Positions 33,498-44,942 of a stretch of 64,000 nucleotides of DNA are shown one piece after another. Each line of letters begins with the position of its first letter. Within the stretch, counting starts at the first letter, position 1. A program made the position numbers and the translations under genes. The DNA lies in assembly GCF_018446385.1 (NCBI RefSeq), contig NC_055996.1:129504532-129568531 (forward strand), written 5' to 3'. The DNA comes from Zingiber officinale. Taxonomy: Eukaryota; Streptophyta; Magnoliopsida; Zingiberales; Zingiberaceae. Under the pieces are notes generated by a model, which saw only the letters and a list, made by a program, of their open reading frames with translations, ran no database searches and was not told the DNA's origin.

Positions 33498-34676
33498 GTA
33501 GACCATGGGCCGGCCCAGGCTACTCCTGATGCCGCCGCTCTGCGAATCTCTCTCAGTACATGATTACATTAATAATCGATAATAAATGCATGTAATGATC
33601 TACCAGTTGAGAATTAAATTCTGTTTTCTTGCGCTGGACAACTTAGAGCTCGATCGTCAACTTTCGATGGGAATCATTGAACAAGTGCGTTGAATCAGAC
33701 AAAGAAGTTTTCCGCGTGACAAGAGAAAAAAAGAACTATAATTAAATCGAGAATTTATGACGCGGTTTCTGATGACGAACGATCGCCCAACGTCAACAAA
33801 TCGATGTCATACACGTCCATGATCAGGCGAGATCTTTTAATTATTCTACTTATGGAAGAAGACGAGGTTTATATATGCATGGCCCTGTCTCGCTCAAAAA
33901 AAAAAAAACACGACGACTTTTTATAAGGATTTAGTTAATTAACAAAGGCTAAAATAAATTAAGGAAAAAACACATTAGTAGAAAGATTAGCACTTGATAT
34001 GAAACATGCATCTTTGAGTATCATATGCTGATTAAAGAGTTTGTTATCGAATACTTATCCATTGGTGGATTAATTAACTAATAATATCATGCATGGTAGG
34101 ATCCACACGCAGTGGCCATTGTTTCTCGAACACAAGTTATTTTTATTTTCTGCTTTTTTTTTTTGTTTGCTTGCTTGACTTGGGTTCCTCAGCATTAACT
34201 TGTTCATAATTAAGTTGTACACATTTATAGTGCACTAAAACAAAATAATTATTCCCTTTATGTTTGTAATTTGACCATCAAGTGCTTTTACTTTTAAATC
34301 CATGTCTCTGACAAATCGTATCTTATTTATTCTTTTCTTCTTCACATATTTATATTATCACTATCCTTTTAAACAATTAATGTTCTTTCCATTTATTTAT
34401 ATCGAATATTCTTTGCCTGTTCTCTGACACACATTGAAAATTATGTGTATATATCACATCTTCTGTTAATAAATTTGATTGTTACAAGTATACCTTTTTC
34501 ACTTCTTAGTCAATTACTTGAAAACTAATTACTTGAAAACTTTATGTAACTATTAGTCAATTGATGATTCATTCCTGTCAATGGTGTTCATTTGAGGCCA
34601 AACCATTTTATAGTTGAGGGAGAAAACTAAATAAGAATTTTATAAACTTGAATGATTATTGAAAAAAATATATTAA

Positions 34677-35090
34677 CATTGATCCTGTTTGAAATAAGAG
34701 AGATGGTGCATTGGACAGATGATTCTATTGTTAACTGGAAGAAGACTTCAAACCGGAGAGAAAAGGACATCTGACACCTCCTTCCTCTCTGTGCACACCA
34801 ATGAGAGCAAAGGGAACGTTAGAGCGAGAACTAAGGAGGGAGTTCTTGACACAGACACTCCAACGCTCAAGTCAGTATAGTAGCTAAGCGAAAGGTGGAG
34901 AAGATGAACAGTAAATGCGTGCACGTGATGTAAAGTCTGTAAAATGTATTGCGTACCTCGCCAACCGAGAGAAACCCCCCTTTTTATGCGGCCTCTCGTA
35001 AGTCGTAACCTCCATAATAATAAAGTGACAAGAAATATCTAGTGCTAGACTATGTCGGGTAATGGAGTTCATTTATGCCAGCTCGATTTC
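34677..35090. repeat. Tat-type LTR remnant
   Basis: The segment starts TTGATCCTGT, like the plus-strand reading of the Tat-1 LTRs. It later shares CTCCAACGCTCAAGTCAG, GTGGAGAA-G and GCGTACCTC..CC with the same order and spacing as 46395-46480. The rest has diverged. It is probably a truncated solo LTR of a distant Tat element. It marks the break of the duplicated unit copy B. Confidence 0.45.
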
Positions 35091-35452
35091 CCTACAAATA
35101 AAATATATCATTTATTCTCTCTCCCCTCCCGCATGCAGTTCAAAACCAAGGCATGGGAAATTACCTAAATTAAAATTTGATTCTCCCTTGCCACTCTCCC
35201 ACTCTCGCTCCCTCCGTCTCCGTCGTCTGTCGTGACTGAGTGACGCCCGCCGGTAAAGTTTCACCGACCTCTTCAATCTCACAGCTGCTGTGAGAGCTTA
35301 CCACCTCTCTCCATTCCCAATGGTAATTTATTTCATTTTAGTTTATTATTCTCCACCATTATAGCATGCATATATTAGAAGGATTAATTCTATAACGTGC
35401 AGGAACGACGGCGTCTACAAACGGCTGCAACCTACAGCCACGTCTGCGCGTT

Positions 35453-37714
35453 AGCTGCTACACGTTGTAGCAGCTACAAACGTGAAACAACCACTTGGTA
35501 AGTCAGTTTTATGGTAGATACATTTTCTAACAGATACTACCCCTACAAATATTTAAGTTCATGTATAGCAACTTGGTAAAAAAATTATTTGAAATTCTTT
35601 TTTACTGATGTGGCGCCTTTGCTTCGCTTCTAAACGTTGCAGCAACTACTTCGCAACAAACTGTCCTTGTAGCTGCTGCAACTTGTAGCAGCTAACTTGG
35701 AATGACGGTCGTAGAAAGAAGGAAGGATTAATGCTACGACGTGCAAGGCCGACGGTTGCTACAAACGTTTGCAACCACTTGGACTTTACTTTGCTGCTAC
35801 TAGTTATAGCAGCTACTTCGACAGTTAATTGCTACACCTTGTAGTAGCTAACTTTTCATATAGCTGCTACAACGTGTAGCAGCTACTTCGATAGGTAACT
35901 GCTACACCTTGTAGCAGCTAACTCTCCATGTAGCTGCTACAACTTGTAGCAGCTACTTCGACAGGTAACTACTACACCTTGTAGTAGCTAACTCTTCATA
36001 GAGCTGCTACAACTTGTAGCAGCTATTTCGACAGGTTGTGGCAGTTATGTGTTGAAGTAGCTTCTAGAACATGTAGCAGCAAAGCACAGTCAGTGTAGTA
36101 TAGTAGGAAAAATAAATTTAAAAATAATTTTTTACCCAGTTGATGTACAGCCGCACACAATAATTTTAGGGATCTTATAGAACATGAAGATATTAATAAA
36201 ATGACTTATCGAGTTTCTGCTACACGTTGTAGCAGCTACATGGATAGGTAGCTGCTACAACGTGTAGTGATTAAATGTCAAGGTAGCTGTTATAACTTGT
36301 AGCGACATTATATTTGGTCGATATCACTGCACATTTTCTTTCTCCATCTTCTCCTACACCTTCTCTTTCTCCATCTTTACCCAACTGCACATTTTCTTTC
36401 TCCATCTTCTCCTACACCTTCTCTTTCTCCATCTTCTCCTGGGTATATAGTCAAGAGGTATGAATTCAAATTTTGGACAAGCTTGGCCTCAACTATTATC
36501 CGAGAAAGAGGGATCCCTAGCACAGGTGATGCAAGCTCTGGATCTTCATCGCTCACATCAAGGCGAACTTGAGGTGCATCTCTCTGCTGCTCATTCCCAG
36601 ATTCGAGCCGAGGTCGCCTTAAGGGAAAAAGCCTATTTGAACTTAGAGTAAAGGACTGCCGAACTGGATGACCTAGGATTGAATCATGCTTCAACGATCA
36701 CCATCCTCACAAAGAAGATCCAAGCAGATGGTTGACTAATATCGCAGCTGCAACAAGATTTGGAGCAGCAAGCAGATAAAATAAAGTCTTTGCAATATGA
36801 ATTAAACCGAGCCAACTTGGAGATAGGCTCTCTTTCACAGACATGCGAAGGTAAGTCTAATAAACGTAGGCGAATGGAGCAAGCGTCTCATCTTTGTCTA
36901 GCGTGTTGTTCAGGCATACGCCCTTACCTGGGGTGGGAGGAACAATTCGGTACCTCCTCAAGGTACCGAAACAACTATTAAAGCGACCATCCATTTGTCG
37001 GAAAACATGGGATTCCAGGTCGTGTACGTTGTATTGTAAATCATATTAATATATACTTCTATTCATGTATATCAAATCCAACTATATTCTCCAAGTCTTT
37101 CTTTGCTTACGCTCAATAAGATGTTATTCTGTCTGTCGATCTCAGTTTATTATTTAAATCACCTAATTTTATCTTCTATATGATTTAACAGATAACGTAT
37201 AAATCATGCACAAGCTGCTACATATTGTAGCAGTTACTGCAACACCTTGCAGCATGTAGTTGTCATATGCTGCTACAACGTATATCAGCTTCTCAAGAGT
37301 AGCTGCTACACGGTGTAGCTATTACTATGGATTAACTGCTACACATTTTTGAAGAAATCATAGACATGTGAGCTGATACATCATGTTGCAGCAACTAACA
37401 AGAAAAGGCACTGCAAAATACTTGGCGCGCCACTCCCTGTCTCGCCGCTCTCTATATCACCCTCGTCTATTCCCATTTCACCGACATCTTCAATCTCACA
37501 GCTGTTGTTGTGCTTACCACCTTTACATTACTGACATACAGATGATAACCGTGTACCAGCTAATATCGAGTAGCTAACTCGACGGTTAGCTGTTACAACG
37601 GTGTAGCAGCTACGTGGAATGATACCTGCTACAACGCTAAAATATCTACTGCAATCGTTTCTGTCTGCAACAGTGGCAGTAACTACCATGGTTAGCTGCT
37701 ACAACGCTGTAGCA
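35453..37714. repeat. Palindrome-rich repeat region with a 70-bp tandem core
   Basis: At least eleven near-perfect palindromes of 19-23 nt share arms AGCTGCTACA/TGTAGCAGCT around one to three central bases: 35453, 35671, 35793, 35862, 35932, 36002, 36217, 36249, 37213, 37301, 37588 and 37692. Between 35792 and about 36045 they form four tandem units of exactly 70 bp, each with a second weaker hairpin (GCTACACCTTGTAGC) between. A direct repeat of about 50 bp (TTTCACCGAC-TCTTCAATCTC) lies outside the core at 35259-35309 and 37476-37523. There is no convincing protein frame through the palindromes. I do not recognise the family. Confidence 0.7.
36460..36981 (+). pseudogene. Coiled-coil protein fragment of unknown origin
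   Basis: The frame opens at ATG 36460 and reads about 165 residues with two in-frame stops (36649 and near 36735). Heptad-like text includes QVMQALDLHRSHQGELEVHL, AEVALREKAYLNLE and LQQDLEQQADKIKSLQYELN, with a basic KSNKRRR patch. Such coiled coils occur in plant mobile-domain and transposon-associated proteins and in captured host genes. I cannot choose between these. It lies between two blocks of the palindrome region and has no promoter or splice sites I can defend. Confidence 0.4.
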
Positions 37715-38806
37715 ACTACTTGAAATGTTAACTACTACAATGCTGTAAAAGGCAAGAAAATTAATGACATATTGTGAATAAAATTACATTTCGATTACAT
37801 CATAAGTTTAATATGAATACAGTGTTAAGAAACCCTAGGAGCGCTCACATTGTTCTCACAGATTGTGTCATTTTTGTATTGGTCGAGTTGCATCCACAGT
37901 AATCTCCATGAACGATCTCCCTTGATCAATGTACTCCATTTTCTGAACACAATACACCATGTCTTATTTTCCATGTCCCTCATGTCATTTGGTCGACGAT
38001 GCGAAAAATTTGAGGACGAGAGAATCCTATGGTTACTCCATAAGGATTCCTCAGGGCATTGCAGAGGCACTTTATCGCGCACATATGATTTTAGGAAGAA
38101 GTTAGACCTTTGCATGAGCAGCCGACCATCATACACGTATGTTGATGGGAGCTAGACGATGGTATTCGCATTAAGGAAATACATTTACGATTATGGAAGC
38201 ATACTATAAAGTGTGGAAGGTTACTTGACCGTTTTGGCTTTCCCGATTTGGGAGCTTGATACACTTCAAGATTTATAGAGGATGACATGAAAGGAATGAC
38301 GAAGGTGGTACCGAGAAAATGTGGCCAACCTATGAATCTACTACTCATTTTCCTTTGTGACATTCATGAACGTTGCAACCCTCTGTTATATAGGAAATCA
38401 GGTGTAGCCTAATGAAACAGTGACTAGACCAGGGTAAGCTGATGGGCTTTTAATGATCAAGAAGAGTAGATGACAACTCTTGAGGGATCACCTATGTGAG
38501 AAAGAAGTGGAGCCGCTTCGAAGAGAATTGGAGGCACAATTTTTAGAGCTTCTCACAGAACCAAGCGTGTTCATGGCCAAGAACGAATACACTCATGAGA
38601 ACTGAGTTGTATCAGGGAGAGTCTTAGGTGAGATTTGTCACTGCTGACACAGACGACAGTATAGTTCAAGGACATCGTATCTACTATCAGCCAGTAAGCA
38701 ACCAAATCTTCATAAGGGAAGGATCAAAGGGTAAAACCTACCTATCTTGTACTTGACTCAACTGCTAAATGTTATCACATACTCTATTTCCATTCATGTG
38801 GGGGAT
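37715..38806. other. Unassigned region, probably copia 3' internal DNA at its right end
   Basis: Open frames on both strands at 37825-38363 give no recognisable domain. The last part precedes an LTR and ends in a polypurine tract (TGTGGGGGAT, 38797-38806), so at least the final few hundred bases should be the 3' end of a retrotransposon body. No RT, RNase H or integrase motif survives. Confidence 0.5.
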
Positions 38807-40206
38807 TGTTAAATATGTGTGAATGGAGAAGAGATGGAAGAGGATAGAAGGTCTATTGTGAATGAGACTTTAGTCCCACATTGGGAGTTTCATGACATGT
38901 TGGTTGGTTTATATTGATTCACATACAATGAGGATGTGAACAAATGCATGGGGAGAGACTCTTTCTCACTTGTAGGTGCGGAGGGGGGGGGTGCAAATCT
39001 AGGGCCCGGATTGCACTAAACCAAGTTGACTCGTGTACGGGCACGACCTACGCGCGCCGAATGCCGGATCGGAGTGAGCAAAATAACCAACATTTTACCA
39101 CGTAAATATTTTTGCTGCTGTGTACGGATGCATTAAATTTGAGATTAATGTAGAATTAAAACGATAGAGTGATAATGAGTGAAACGGTGGGCGTTTCATT
39201 ACTCGGCGAGTAATAGTCATTAATCGATCATTAACATTGTCGTTGATCTGAGTTCCTATATAAGGAGGTTGCGATCACAAGCAGAAGATACACACAGCAA
39301 TACAAGCGGCAGCTCTCCACTTTCATTCCCCCCCTCCTCTGTCGTGCAACTCTTGCTCGGCATAGTGCCCATGATAGCAATCGGGTGTCATTCAGTTCGT
39401 CGTGACCACCAGTGATTGGTGGAGATCACGGTTAGTCGTTGTATCTTGGGAAACAGATGACCCTAGTAAGCCTCGAAACACAGGTGGAGGTGGGGCGAAT
39501 TTGTTTCAAGGAAACTGCGACTCTCGCAGGTCCCGATCCATTGCTCGCTCTGTTCTACTAGTCCCGCATGGTGTCAAAGCTCGACCGACCATTTGCTCGG
39601 TCTTTATGCCCGCTCGGAATCTTCGCCCGACCGACACCTGTTCACCCGACCAGTCTCTTTGCTCCTCGGCCTATCAGCTCGCCTGGTCAGTCACTATCTG
39701 CCCAACCGGTCTGTCTGCTTCGTCCTGCCTGTCTGCCCAACTAGCTTGTCTGCTTCTCCAGGCCTGTCTGTCCGACCGGCCTGTCTGTTTCTCCCGGCCT
39801 ATCTGCTCGATTGACTTGTCTGCTTCTCCCGACCTGTCTATCCAACTGGTCTGTCTGCTTCGCCCAGCCTGTCTGCCCGACCTGCCTGTCTGCTCGATCC
39901 GTCTGACCTCTCACTTGGCCAGTCTGCTCGACCGCTCGGCTCTACATCCTGGTCAGCCGCTCTACCCGCCCGACTGATCTTCCTGCACAAACTTTCTGCT
40001 CGGCCGACCTGCCCGCCCGGCCTCTCAGCCCGCTCTGTCAACACTGTGCAGACTGCCTTCATCACTTGTCAAAAACTAGCCTCTGCTGGCAGTCTGAGAT
40101 TATCAGCTCAGGTCATCTCTATTATAAGTTGAATTTAAATTTTATGTAATTTTAAATTCAGCTAAGTCCTTACAAATTTTCGATAATAGATTATTTTTTC
40201 CTAACA
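38807..40206 (+). repeat. Copia-type 3' LTR, about 1.4 kb, with a pyrimidine-rich minisatellite
   Basis: It begins TGTTAAATATGTG directly after a polypurine tract and ends TTTTTTCCTAACA. Plant-LTR features include TTTAGTCCCACATTGGGA (about 38870) and a TATA box (CTATATAAGG, 39256-39265). From about 39640 to 40030 runs a degenerate minisatellite built on CTGTCTGC and CCCGACC with units near 30-35 bp. It produces long Cys/Leu/Ser-rich frames (for example 39402-39977) that I do not regard as genes. No second LTR of this family is in the window. Confidence 0.75.
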
Positions 40207-40595
40207 ATAAATATTTATGTAAGGACTTTCTGATTTATGCTGATGGCATGTAAAGTAAAGATCAAGAGAAATTAGGATATTCCTTATACTTGTATTTGAA
40301 CTTTTTTTTTATGAAATTAATAGAAAAATTATCGAACATGAAGTAAAATGTAAAAAAATAAAAAAAAAATCCATATACCATATAACTATTAAAAAAATCT
40401 ATATAATCAAATCATATAAAATAAACAGCATTATAATATACACGAATTAATCAAGCTCAATATCTAAATCAAAAAAATTAATAAAGAATAGACAACATCC
40501 TTTGATATTTGTTGTAGTATGTCTAATTCAAAAAGTTTAAATGTAATTATTAAGATTTTAAATAAAAAAATTATGTTAGTTGTCGATATTAGTTA
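40207..40595. other. AT-rich spacer
   Basis: I see nothing coding or repetitive here beyond A and T runs. It separates the copia-type LTR from the Tat-2 LTR. Confidence 0.6.
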
Positions 40596-42838
40596 TGATG
40601 CGGCGATGAGGAGCGTACCTGGCATGAGTCAATTGTCACATGATAGGTTAAAGTCAAGGCGGTCCATGCCAGGGCTTAAGGCTCGGCCGTGCTCGAGCGA
40701 GAAGTGGTTCATCGGCCGATCGGAAGGATCATTGTCTGGTCGACCATTTAAGTAAACCAGTAACTGGTCAACCAGGACGTCAAGAGAGCAAGTTATGCGG
40801 GCCAGAAGCTTGAGCCGGACTGACCGATCGAAAGGATCATTGCCCGATCGGCCATATGAGTGAACCGGTGACTGGTCAACTAGGGCGGCAAAAGAGCAAG
40901 TTGAGCGGGCCAGAAGCCCGAACCGAGCGGGTCACCCGTCTAACTCGAGGTATGTCGTTGGCATTATACACCTAATGAACCGATACAATAATAAAAGAGG
41001 AAAAGACAGATAATTAATAGAGGAAAGAGAAGACAAAAGAGAATACTCCATCTATCATTAAATAAGAAGCAGTCAAAACAAAGATGCCTTTCATGGGCAA
41101 TTAATATCATTAAATCAAGGAAGATGGAGGGTCACCGAGAAAGGTATAAAAGATTATGCCAGGTTCGAAGAAAAGCAAGATAGATCTTTTTCCCTAATAC
41201 TTTCACTCTCTTCTTTTTCTGTTTCTAACTTGAGTATCGGAAGGCCAACGTCAGGGACCCCTTCCCTGTTTTGGGTTTTTGTTTTGCAAAAAGGAGTGAG
41301 GTCTTCATCCCGTTAGCAGAATTGCCACCTCCCCAGCTTTCCAACTTCGTGCCTTTGAACAGGATCATTTTGGCGTCGTCTGTGGGAACGTAGCCTGCAT
41401 CCAAACGAGAAGATGGAAGACGTTGGACAATTCATGACGGTAACGTTGACGCAAGAGGAGCTCGACGTGCATATAAGTCCGGGCGGCGAAGATAGTGGAG
41501 CAACAACAACAAGAGTTGGTTGATCTTCAAGTGCGAGAACCTGCAGCCTCAATAGTGGGGCGGCCGGTTGAACAACACTCCGCTCTAAAACTGAACAAGA
41601 TGTCTATCGACACCTATAGGGAAGCCCCTAATACGGAGGCCCTGTTATGGGCTCTAGCAGAGAGGGGTCGCGCGGATAAAGATCGGGGATCATCCTCTAA
41701 TGAGGCACCAGTTTGAAACATAAGAAAAAGAAAACCTAGGGAGGACGACTCACCCGAATGGGTCATCAATAGTTTTCAGAAGAGATTCTAAATGACCCTC
41801 TGCCAAAGCACTACACCCCATTGAAGATTGGGGAATATAACGGAATGACCGACCTCGATGACCACCTGGCCAAGTTTGACAACGCGTCCACACTGCACCA
41901 ATACACAGACGGGGTAAAATGCCGAGTCTTCCTTACCACATTATCTGGATTGACACAACGCTGGTTTAAACGTTTGTCAAGTGGCTCAATCCATAGCTTT
42001 AAAGACTTCCGAGTGGACTTCCTACATCACTTTTCTAGTAGTCGCCGCCACCAAAAGACGAGCGTAAATCTATTCTCACTAAAGTAATGGGCCCGAGAGG
42101 CCTTAAGGGCATATATCCAATACTTCAATTAGGTGGAGATAGACATCCCGGCGGTCTCCTCGAACGTATTGATAAACGTTTTCACTCATGGGCTCACTGA
42201 AAGAGAATTATTCTGGTCACTCATCCAGAAGCTGCCAAAGGACTTTGGCTATCTATAGAAAAAGGCCAATGAATACATCAATCTAGAAGAATCCCAAGCG
42301 GCCAGGAAAAAAGAGGCACCCGCCGAACCAGCAGTGACGTTCGAGCGGCGTCAACCGAGCAGCCATCAGCCTCCTAAAGGACCCCAATCGGGAGGAACTC
42401 AATCACAACATGAGCCTAGGACGCATGTCGTACAGCACGTTGGGGCCGAACGCCCAAAAGCCTCCAGGGGCAAAATATGGATGTCGATGTTTTGCTTTTT
42501 CCATCAGTCGATGACTCATAATACCCAGGACTGCTACTTGGCTAACAGACTAACCCCAAGAAGGTAGTATCGTCAGTCACCATCGTTCGATCGAAGATAT
42601 AGGCGCCGATCAATTGGTCGAAGGGAAGGCGAAAGGACAAAGGTCGAGCCACGCCGCAATCAATCTCAACAATGGAACAATCCAAGTCCTGTTCAAGAGC
42701 AAGCCAAACAGAGACGACCCTCAGCTCGAGAGGAAGAAAATAGGAGAATGCCGCTCGAGGTGAGATAAAAATGATCTCTAAGGGGCCGACCGACGGTGAT
42801 TCCAATCGAGTAAGAAAGTTGCACGCTCGGCGACTTGA

Positions 42839-44847
42839 CACTACAAAAAAAACACCCGTATATGGGCGGTTTTTTTTAACTTTTAAGAGCGACTTTCAAC
42901 CACTCCTACACTTTTACCAACGATTTGAAAACTGCTTCTCTTGTCGCCGTCCCTATATCCTATCGAAGCGGTTTTCGTAACCGTTGGTAAAAATTAAAAA
43001 ACCGCTCCTATTATATTTTATAGGTACCGTTTGAAACCGATCTTACACGTTATACATATAACAACGATTTCAAATCACTTCTATAGCTATATATTCAAGA
43101 GCGGTTCAAACCACTCTAAAACTCTTTAAGTGTTAGAATGGTTTTAAACCACTCTTACACACCATAGATATAGGAGCGACTTCAAAATACTTAAATGTCA
43201 TAATTATAGAAGCACTAATCCTACAGGTAGACTCACCGACCTCGGGCTCTTAACCGGGTCAATGGGTCAAGTGCCCGTTGACCCTATTTTTATTTTCTTT
43301 TAAAGTTGGAAAAGAAATTAGTTGTTACTGGGATTCAAACCTAGGTCTCCTAAATTAGAACCTAATCTCCTAACAAACTAGACTACAGTTATTAATATTT
43401 TTATGTGTTAGTTAATTATTTAATAACTAGTCAATAGTTTCTTTTGTTATATTGTTATTCTTAGTAATTAGGAGAAGATTAAGAGACATATTTATTCATT
43501 TATTTATTAATTTATAATCGCTTACTGATAGATAATTTTATATGCTAGTTAATTATTAAATAATTAATTAATAATTTTATTTTACTATATATTTATTCTT
43601 AATAAGTCCAACAATGTTGGGTTTAGTAAATGATTTTAATTACCTATGGGAATATGAGACTAAGATGATCTATGGAAAGGACTTTGGTTCTTATTTATGC
43701 TGAAAAGTAGAAAGGAAAAAAAATTTAGATTAGCTTTACTTGCTATTAGAGGCTAATAAAAGTAAAAATTTAAGAGAAAAAAAATAATAAGGTTAATATA
43801 TTTTAAAAATAATGGTTCTATATAAATAATAATAATATTTAATAATATTCTAATCATAAATAATCTAATATTATTTTTAAATTTTAAAATAAATAATTTT
43901 TAATAAATGTGATTATAAAATATTTATAAAAAAATATCAAAGTTATATTCTAGTAGTGCGAATTGGAGGATGGATAGAATCAAATAAAGAAAAAGAATAG
44001 TTTTTCAGAGTGAGATTTAGGATTTTGGAGTTGAATAGAGGAAGAAGAAAAGTTTTTGGCGTGAGATTTAGGTTTGGAGTTGAATAGAAAAAGAGGAAAG
44101 ATTTTTGACATGAGATTTAGAATTTCAGAGATAGATAGAGGAAGATGAAGGTGTGGAGGTTGCGTGCGATGCCGGGAATGAAAGTTATGTGTTTAGGGAA
44201 AAATATTAAGGAAAAAAATTTAAGGAAAATACATATAAGAAAAGAAAGAAAATTGGTATATATAAAATTAAGAATTTTCTTTTAACAAAAATAAAATAAG
44301 AAAAGAATGAAAATCGATATATATAAAATAAAGATTTTATAAGTTATTTAAAGAATAATTTGTTTGACTAATAAATATTTATATTAAATAAATAAATTTA
44401 AATTTGAGATGCACAAAATAAAATTACATTAAGTAAATTATACACTTTAATTGTTATTTTTTTTTAAAAAAATATTGATCAATTTTAACTTCGATAAGAA
44501 TGGTTTATAGAATGACTGCTAAAAGTGTACTGTTTGATAACTGTTATTAGATATTAGAGCAATAGAAACAGTTAGTAGCAACGTTTAACATAGAACCGCT
44601 GCTAAATGTACCCAATATCAGTAGTTTTAAGATTGCTTTTAATAGTTGAATCATTAAGAGTGGTTTCAGCAGCGGTTTATTCAAATCGATGTTAGAACTA
44701 TTCAACAAGAGCGATTGCAAAATCGTTCTAAAAAAGTAAGGCATTAGAAACGATTTAGTTCAAATTGTTTCTATTGTTTGATTTTCAAGAGCAGTGTTAA
44801 AATCGCTCCTACTAAACCGCTCCTATACGAGTATTTTTTTTGTAGTG
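42839..44847. mobile_element. Non-autonomous CACTA transposon, 2009 bp
   Basis: Termini are CACTACAAAAAAAA (42839) and TTTTTTTTGTAGTG (to 44847), inverted repeats of about 14 bp of the CACTA/EnSpm type. The target duplication is TGA (42836-42838 and 44848-44850), and the Tat-2 frame continues across. The ends carry many copies of a subterminal motif around GAGCGGTTT (and AAACCGCTC), the expected transposase binding array, spread over about 300-400 bp on each side. There is no transposase frame. The interior is AT-rich and holds a tRNA-like SINE remnant. Confidence 0.9.
43290..43395 (-). repeat. tRNA-derived SINE or tRNA-like remnant inside the CACTA element
   Basis: On the minus strand a Pol III B box GGTTTGAATCCC lies near 43330-43341. 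About 35-45 nt upstream is an A-box-like TAGTCTAGTTTGTTAGG, then GAGATTAGG...GAGACCTA leads into the B box. The spacing is that of a tRNA-type internal promoter, but no complete cloverleaf is evident. Confidence 0.4.
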
Positions 44848-44942
44848 TGAAATTTACGTGGTTGGCTGCAGCAAAGAGAAGGCTGAAGGACATAAGATCA
44901 GCTTCAGCCTGAAGGATTTGGAGAGGGTAGAGATCTCACTAT

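Larger units (their letters stand above)
31983..34676. repeat. Duplicated segment, copy B
   Basis: The segment is collinear with 8562-11840. It carries the truncated HIPP gene and the intact peptide gene. About 560 bp corresponding to the HIPP HMA exons, start codon and TATA box are deleted at the junction near 32240 (CTTGTCCCC joined to TTCGAGTGGTTGAC). Similarity ends at ATTAACA (34676), where an LTR-like sequence begins. Confidence 0.8.
40596..44942 (+). mobile_element. Tat-lineage Ty3/gypsy element Tat-2, 5' part
   Basis: The 5' LTR is about 40596-41367 (TGATGCGGCG...GGATCA). Its left border is a judgement from the TG, while its right border is fixed by the primer site TGGCGTCGTCTGTGGG at 41371. 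The LTR contains a 108-bp tandem duplication (40716-40931). Gag follows from ATG 41413. The element is broken at 42839-44847 by a CACTA insertion and is cut at 44942 by the LTR of a Sirevirus-like element, so RT, RNase H and integrase are missing. Confidence 0.8.
41413..44942 (+). pseudogene. Tat-2 gag and start of protease (decayed)
   Basis: Segments align in order with the Tat-1 gag: MEDVGQFMTVTLTQEELDVH, then IGEYNGMTDLDDHLAKFDNA (41830), LTTLSGLTQRWFKRL, ANEYINLEESQAARKKEAPA (42270), a degenerate Cys-His motif (SMFCFFHQSMTHNTQDC, 42490), and RKLHARRLD (42815). On the far side of the CACTA insert the match resumes with YVVGCSKEKAEGHKISFSLK (44856), just before the protease. Multiple stops and frameshifts. 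Confidence 0.75.

Noticed and set aside
35453..36045. CRISPR-like array (regularly spaced palindromic repeats)
   Set aside because: Plant nuclear context, no cas genes, spacers are themselves repeats, and units are head-to-tail 70-bp tandem copies.
37825..38363. Overlapping frames on both strands with gene-like length
   Set aside because: No recognisable motif, no splice or promoter context, and both strands are open by chance. Left as unassigned.
39402..39977. 191-residue cysteine/leucine-rich frame that could look like a secreted Cys-rich protein
   Set aside because: It is a translated minisatellite (CTGTCTGC units). Cysteine spacing follows the DNA repeat, and there is no signal peptide.
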